A DNA stretch of 64,000 nt from Nocardioides caldifontis (GTDB taxonomy: Bacteria > Actinomycetota > Actinomycetes > Propionibacteriales > Nocardioidaceae), in contig NZ_ML701737.1 of assembly GCF_008087345.1 (NCBI RefSeq), forward strand, positions 186,001 through 250,000, given 5' to 3'. Positions 60,626-64,000 of this stretch are shown here, in pieces. The notes beneath the pieces are model-generated. The model was given only the letters and a program-made list of their open reading frames with translations. It was not told where the DNA came from and did not search any database. The position numbers and the translations under genes were made by a program. Within the stretch, counting starts at the first letter, position 1; each line of letters starts with the position of its first letter.

Positions 60626-61803
60626 GTGCGCTCCGTCCCGTCGGGACCGGAGCCCGCGGAGGCCTCCACCTGCTGGGCGGTCTCCTGGATGTGCCGGGTG
60701 ACGCTGGCGAAGTCCACGACCCCCAGGAACTCGTCGCGCCGGCCGGTCACCACCGCGGCGCCGTAGCTGGAGCTGAGCATGTCGTCGAGGGCGTCGTTGA
60801 GGGTGGCGCGCCGGTCGACCCCGAGCACCTCGTCGCCGGCCGGCGGCGGGACCCGGTCCTGCCCCTCGAGGTCGCGCACCCAGCACCAGGCACGCGGCCG
60901 GCGGCGCTGGTCGAGCACGATCACCGAGCTCTCCCCCGCCTGGCCGGCCCGGGCGAGGACCTCGGCCACCGGCTCCCCCACCGACGCGGTCGGCCACGAC
61001 CGCAGCTCGATGTCGTCGACCCGCGTGAGCGTGAGCTGCTTGAGCCCGGACCCGGCGCCGACGAAGTCCTCGACGAACCGGTTCGCGGGGGCGGCGAGGA
61101 CGTGCTCGGGGGTGTCGTACTGCGCGACCTGCGCGCCCTCCTGGAGGATGCAGATCCGGTCGCCGAGCTTCACCGCCTCGTCGATGTCGTGGGTCACGCA
61201 GACGATCGTCTTGCGGAGCTCGGACTGGATCGACATCAGCTCGTCCTGGAGCCGCGAGCGGGTGATCGGGTCGACGGCGCCGAACGGCTCGTCCATGAGC
61301 ACCACCGGCGGGTCGGAGGCCAGCCCACGTGCGACGCCGACCCGCTGCTGCTGGCCGCCGGAGAGCTCGCGCGGGTATCGGTCCCGGTAGCGGCCGGGGT
61401 CGAGGTTGACCAGGTCAAGCAGCTCGTCGACCCGGGCCTCGACGCGCTTGTCGTCCCACTTCAGCAGCTTGGGCACCAGCGCGATGTTCTGCGCGACGGT
61501 CATGTGCGGGAACAGGCTGCCGCCCTGGATCACGTAGCCGATGTGGCGGCGCAGCTCGTCGACCTTCTGCTTCCGGACGTCGTCGCCGCCGATGGTGATC
61601 GTCCCCGAGGTCGGCTCGATGAGCCGGTTGATCATCTTCAGCGAGGTGGTCTTGCCGCACCCCGACGGCCCGATGAACATGACGATCTCGCCGGCCGGCA
61701 CGTGCAGGGTGAGCCCGTCGACCGCCGGCCGCTCCTGGCCGGGATAGCTCTTCGTCACGTCGACGAGCTCGAGGTCGACGCCACTGATCGGCTGGTCGGT
61801 CAT
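60622..61803 (-). CDS. Osmoprotectant ABC transporter ATP-binding protein with CBS pair
   Basis: A 393-residue ATPase (OpuCA type): Walker A FIGPSGCGKTTSLKMINRL, signature LSGGQQQRVGVARGLA, Walker B VVLMDEPFGAVDPITR, then two CBS domains from about residue 265 (WPTASVGEPVAEVLARAGQ and VLGVDRRATLNDALDDMLSS). CBS pairs in these ATPases sense ionic strength or c-di-AMP, gating uptake. ATG at 61803; a GTG at 61812 would overlap the upstream permease by 8 bases. Confidence 0.92.
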   Translation of the reverse strand: MTDQPISGVDLELVDVTKSYPGQERPAVDGLTLHVPAGEIVMFIGPSGCGKTTSLKMINRLIEPTSGTITIGGDDVRKQKVDELRRHIGYVIQGGSLFPHMTVAQNIALVPKLLKWDDKRVEARVDELLDLVNLDPGRYRDRYPRELSGGQQQRVGVARGLASDPPVVLMDEPFGAVDPITRSRLQDELMSIQSELRKTIVCVTHDIDEAVKLGDRICILQEGAQVAQYDTPEHVLAAPANRFVEDFVGAGSGLKQLTLTRVDDIELRSWPTASVGEPVAEVLARAGQAGESSVIVLDQRRRPRAWCWVRDLEGQDRVPPPAGDEVLGVDRRATLNDALDDMLSSSYGAAVVTGRRDEFLGVVDFASVTRHIQETAQQVEASAGSGPDGTERT

Positions 61804-61804
61804 C

Positions 61805-62446
61805 TCAGGCACGGATCCCCTTCGAGGTGGTGAGCCGCCCGAGCAGCAGCAACAGCGCGTCGAGCACCAGCGCGAGGAGCACGACGCCGATCGTCCCGAC
61901 CAGGGCGGAGTAGAGCGCGTTGGCGTTGCCGATCTGCTCCAGCCCGCTGAAGATGTAGCCGCCCAGCCCGGGGCCGAGCACGACGGCCGCGATCGCCGCC
62001 ACCCCCATCGACATCTGCGTCGAGGTCCGGATCCCGGCCAGGATCACCGGCCATGCCAGCGGCAGCTGGACGCGCAGCAGGGTGGCCACCGCGCCCATCC
62101 CCATCCCCCGCGCGGACTCCAGCAGGGTCCGGTCGACACCCTGCAGGGCCACCACGGCGTTGCGCAGGATCGGCAGGACTGCGTAGAAGGTGACCGCCGC
62201 GACCGCCGGCCCCGGCCCGATGCCGAGCAGCGGCAGCAGGAACCCGAGCAGCGCGAACGACGGGAGGGTGAGGCCGATCGCGCTCACCGCGTTCGCCAGC
62301 CCCTCGAGGGCCGGCACCCGGGTCACCAGGACGGCGAGCAGGAACGCGATGACCGCGGCCAGGGCCACGCACTGCACGACGAGGGAGACGTGCTGGTAGC
62401 CGCCGTACACGATGTCGGCGCGCTCCTGCACGATGAAGTCCCACAC
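61805..62446 (-). CDS. Osmoprotectant ABC transporter permease
   Basis: A 213-residue permease, the standard size for OpuCB, with YQHVSLVVQCVALAAVIAFLLAVLVTRVP, LPILRNAVVALQGVDRTLLESARGMGMGAVATLLRVQLPLAWPVILAGIRT (coupling loop) and a hydrophobic C-terminus. GTG start at 62446. First gene of the operon (permease, ATPase, permease, binding protein). The 59-base gap upstream of it should hold the promoter. Confidence 0.92.
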   Translation of the reverse strand: MWDFIVQERADIVYGGYQHVSLVVQCVALAAVIAFLLAVLVTRVPALEGLANAVSAIGLTLPSFALLGFLLPLLGIGPGPAVAAVTFYAVLPILRNAVVALQGVDRTLLESARGMGMGAVATLLRVQLPLAWPVILAGIRTSTQMSMGVAAIAAVVLGPGLGGYIFSGLEQIGNANALYSALVGTIGVVLLALVLDALLLLLGRLTTSKGIRA

Positions 62447-62505
62447 GGCTGCGCGTCACCCCCTGGTCGGCGGCTCCTACCCCGTCGTCCCGTCGGGAAA
62501 CCCCC

Positions 62506-63129
62506 TCAGCGGTCGACCCACTCCGTCCCGGCGGGCCGCAGCACGCCGTTCCCGCCGGTCGCCTCGGCCACCACACCGTCGAGCGGCGCGCCCGGAGGAG
62601 CGGCCAGCACCATGGTCACCGACGGACCGTAGGCGACGTCGCGCACCACGACGCCGCGGCTGCGCAGGTCGTTCTCGACCCGACCGGCCTCGGCGTGGCC
62701 GACCTCGAGCACCACCAGCTCGAGCAGCCGCTGCTCGCGGGTGCCGGCGGCCGCGAGCCCCTCGCGCACCGCCTCGCCGTACGCGCGGACCAGCCCGCCG
62801 GCCCCGAGCAGCACCCCGCCGAACCACCGGGTGACCACCACGACCGCGTCGCTCACCCCCGCCCCGCGGAGCACCTCGAGCATCGGCGCCCCGGCGGTGC
62901 CGGCGGGCTCGCCGTCGTCGGCGGAGCGGGCGACGGTGCCGGTGGGGCCGAGCACGAACGCCGAGCAGTGGTGGCGGGCGTCCCAGTGCTGCCGGCGGGC
63001 CGCCTCGACCACGGCGCGCGCGGCCTCCTCGGTCGCCACCCGCTCGACGCGGCAGAGGAACCGCGAGCGCTTGACCTCGATCTCCGCCTCGGCCGTCCGC
63101 GCGGGCACGAAGTACGACGTCACGCTCAC
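62506..63129 (-). CDS. YigZ/IMPACT family protein
   Basis: A 207-residue protein with IEVKRSRFLCRVERVATEEAA, WDARHHCSAFVLGP, RSADDGEPAGTAGAPMLEVL and VVVVTRWFGGVLLGAGGLVRAYG, the conserved UPF0029 N-domain; a DUF1949 domain follows. The fold relates to ribosomal S5/EF-G elements, and IMPACT in eukaryotes acts in translation control; bacterial function is open. The GTG at 63129 overlaps the stop of the TauE gene, so both are cotranscribed. Confidence 0.9.
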   Translation of the reverse strand: MSVTSYFVPARTAEAEIEVKRSRFLCRVERVATEEAARAVVEAARRQHWDARHHCSAFVLGPTGTVARSADDGEPAGTAGAPMLEVLRGAGVSDAVVVVTRWFGGVLLGAGGLVRAYGEAVREGLAAAGTREQRLLELVVLEVGHAEAGRVENDLRSRGVVVRDVAYGPSVTMVLAAPPGAPLDGVVAEATGGNGVLRPAGTEWVDR

Positions 63130-63902
63130 CAGACCCCCAGGACCTGACCGCCGAGCCGCACCACGAACCCCGTCACCACGAGCAGGAAGAAGACCCGCAC
63201 GAACCCTCCGCCCCGGGCCACCGCCGTCCGCGCGCCGACGTAGGAGCCGACGAGGTTCGCCGCACCGACCACCAGCCCGGTCCGCCACAGCACGGCGTCC
63301 TGCGGGACGAAGACGACGAGTGCCGCGAGGTTGGTGGCCCAGTTCGCCATCTTGGCCTTCGCCGACGCCTCGAGGAACGAGTAGCCGAGCAGCCCGACCA
63401 GCGCGAACACGAAGAAGGAGCCGGTGCCGGGGCCGATCGCGCCGTCGTAGCCGCCGATCACGAACCCCGCCGCCATCGCCACCGCGGTGTGCCGGTGGCC
63501 GGAGAACCGCAGCGTGGTCACGTCACCGATCGCGGGCCGGAGCAGCACGTAGCCGCCGACGAGCACCAGGACGACCAGCACCAGCGGGTCGAACGCCGAG
63601 CGCGGGATGTGGGAGGCGGCGAAGGCGCCCAGCAGCGACCCGGCGAAGGCGAGCACCATCAGCGGCAGGAACGTCCGGGCGTCGGGCTTCACCCGCCGGT
63701 AGTAGGTGATCGAGCTGGTCGTCGTGCCGCACACCGAGGCGAGCTTGTTCGTCGCCAGCACCTGCACCGGTTCCGCCCCGGGCAGCCCGAGCACCAGCGC
63801 CGGGAGGAGCACCAGCCCGCCGCCCCCGACCACGGCGTCGACGAAGCCCGCGAACAGCGCCGCCAGGACGAGCAGCGCGAGGACCTCGAGCGAGGGGTCC
63901 AA
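63126..63902 (-). CDS. TSUP (TauE/SafE) family sulfite exporter-like protein
   Basis: A 258-residue membrane protein with about eight helices. It has two homologous halves: FAGFVDAVVGGGGLVLLPALVLGLPGA with ATNKLASVCGTTTSSITYYR, and GFVIGGYDGAIGPGTGSFFVFALVGLLGYSFLEASAKAKMANWATNLAAL. Both halves bear the GGGG and NK/NxxTN elements of TSUP transporters. They export sulfite, sulfoacetate or similar anions. It is intact, unlike the TauE fragment at 39787. Confidence 0.92.
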   Translation of the reverse strand: MDPSLEVLALLVLAALFAGFVDAVVGGGGLVLLPALVLGLPGAEPVQVLATNKLASVCGTTTSSITYYRRVKPDARTFLPLMVLAFAGSLLGAFAASHIPRSAFDPLVLVVLVLVGGYVLLRPAIGDVTTLRFSGHRHTAVAMAAGFVIGGYDGAIGPGTGSFFVFALVGLLGYSFLEASAKAKMANWATNLAALVVFVPQDAVLWRTGLVVGAANLVGSYVGARTAVARGGGFVRVFFLLVVTGFVVRLGGQVLGVW

Positions 63903-63905
63903 CCG

Positions 63906-64000
63906 CTAGTCGCGGGCGAGGAACGCGAGCAGGTCCTGCCGGGTGAGCACGCCGACCGGCTTGCCGTCCTCCTGCACCAGCAGGGCGTCGGCGCCCTCGA
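63906..64000 (-). CDS. 3' end of a CBS-domain protein, probable cystathionine beta-synthase (partial)
   Basis: The last 30 or so residues run off the right edge: ALLVQEDGKPVGVLTRQDLLAFLARD and a TAG stop. This is the end of a CBS domain, as found at the C-terminus of actinobacterial cystathionine beta-synthases, in which GVLTRxDLLxFL is typical. The gene metB at 53657 would be the partner in trans-sulfuration. Other CBS-domain proteins cannot be excluded from this much sequence. Confidence 0.6.
   Translation of the reverse strand, partial: EGADALLVQEDGKPVGVLTRQDLLAFLARD

Overview
The window is high-GC chromosomal DNA with dense, short-spaced genes on both strands. It looks like an actinobacterium, most likely a Nocardioides-like member of the Nocardioidaceae (inferred). 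The supporting markers are mycothiol S-conjugate amidase (Mca) followed by a DUF4307 gene and greA, the ispH / DUF6542 / xseAB / rmuC neighbourhood, GlpX-type fructose bisphosphatase, a DUF4245 protein, a DUF1707 protein, and a short-chain Z-isoprenyl synthase next to a hemolysin III gene. No rRNA, tRNA, CRISPR array, phage or transposase gene was seen.

Layout: 1-5.2 kb holds a sterol-desaturase-like hydroxylase, a quinol-monooxygenase-like protein, a YqeY-like protein, an M42 aminopeptidase, a ChrA transporter and a secreted BLIP-like protein. 5.4-7.5 kb holds an ECF sigma factor with a membrane partner and an unknown actinobacterial protein behind a possibly switching leader. 7.6-16 kb is mostly housekeeping: YchF, DUF2252, exonuclease III, RmuC, IspH and exonuclease VII. 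16-20.5 kb has GlpX, a PfkB kinase, a frameshifted hydrolase and an intact hydrolase. 20.6-27.1 kb is a sugar ABC transporter operon ending in an amylosucrase-like GH13 enzyme, with a CRP-like operator in front. 27.3-36 kb has a secreted propeller protein, a DUF1707 protein, fumarase, a lysozyme-like protein, a PhoH-like protein, the isoprenyl synthase and hemolysin III.

36-41.8 kb is a sulfur/redox block: a DUF255 thioredoxin-fold protein, a CstR-like repressor with two operators, a persulfide-dioxygenase/rhodanese fusion, a TauE remnant, a Cys-rich miniprotein and a SulP transporter. 41.9-49.3 kb has a GH16 fusion protein, thioredoxin, the mca-greA region and threonine deaminase. 49.3-52.2 kb is a taurine-type ABC transporter. 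53.6-57.6 kb has cystathionine gamma-synthase, MsrA and an ECF42-type sigma factor with its DGPF/YCII partner. 58.2-64 kb has LysE, an osmoprotectant ABC system, YigZ, TauE and the end of a probable cystathionine beta-synthase. Sulfur metabolism recurs through the right half.

The most unusual feature is a family of about 20-bp GC-rich intergenic repeats. It occurs as a strict 33-bp tandem array at 27.27-27.41 kb, as a two-sided cluster at 55.60-55.95 kb, and probably as a diverged hairpin at 20.51 kb. All lie at gene 3' ends and carry inverted copies that can fold into strong hairpins.
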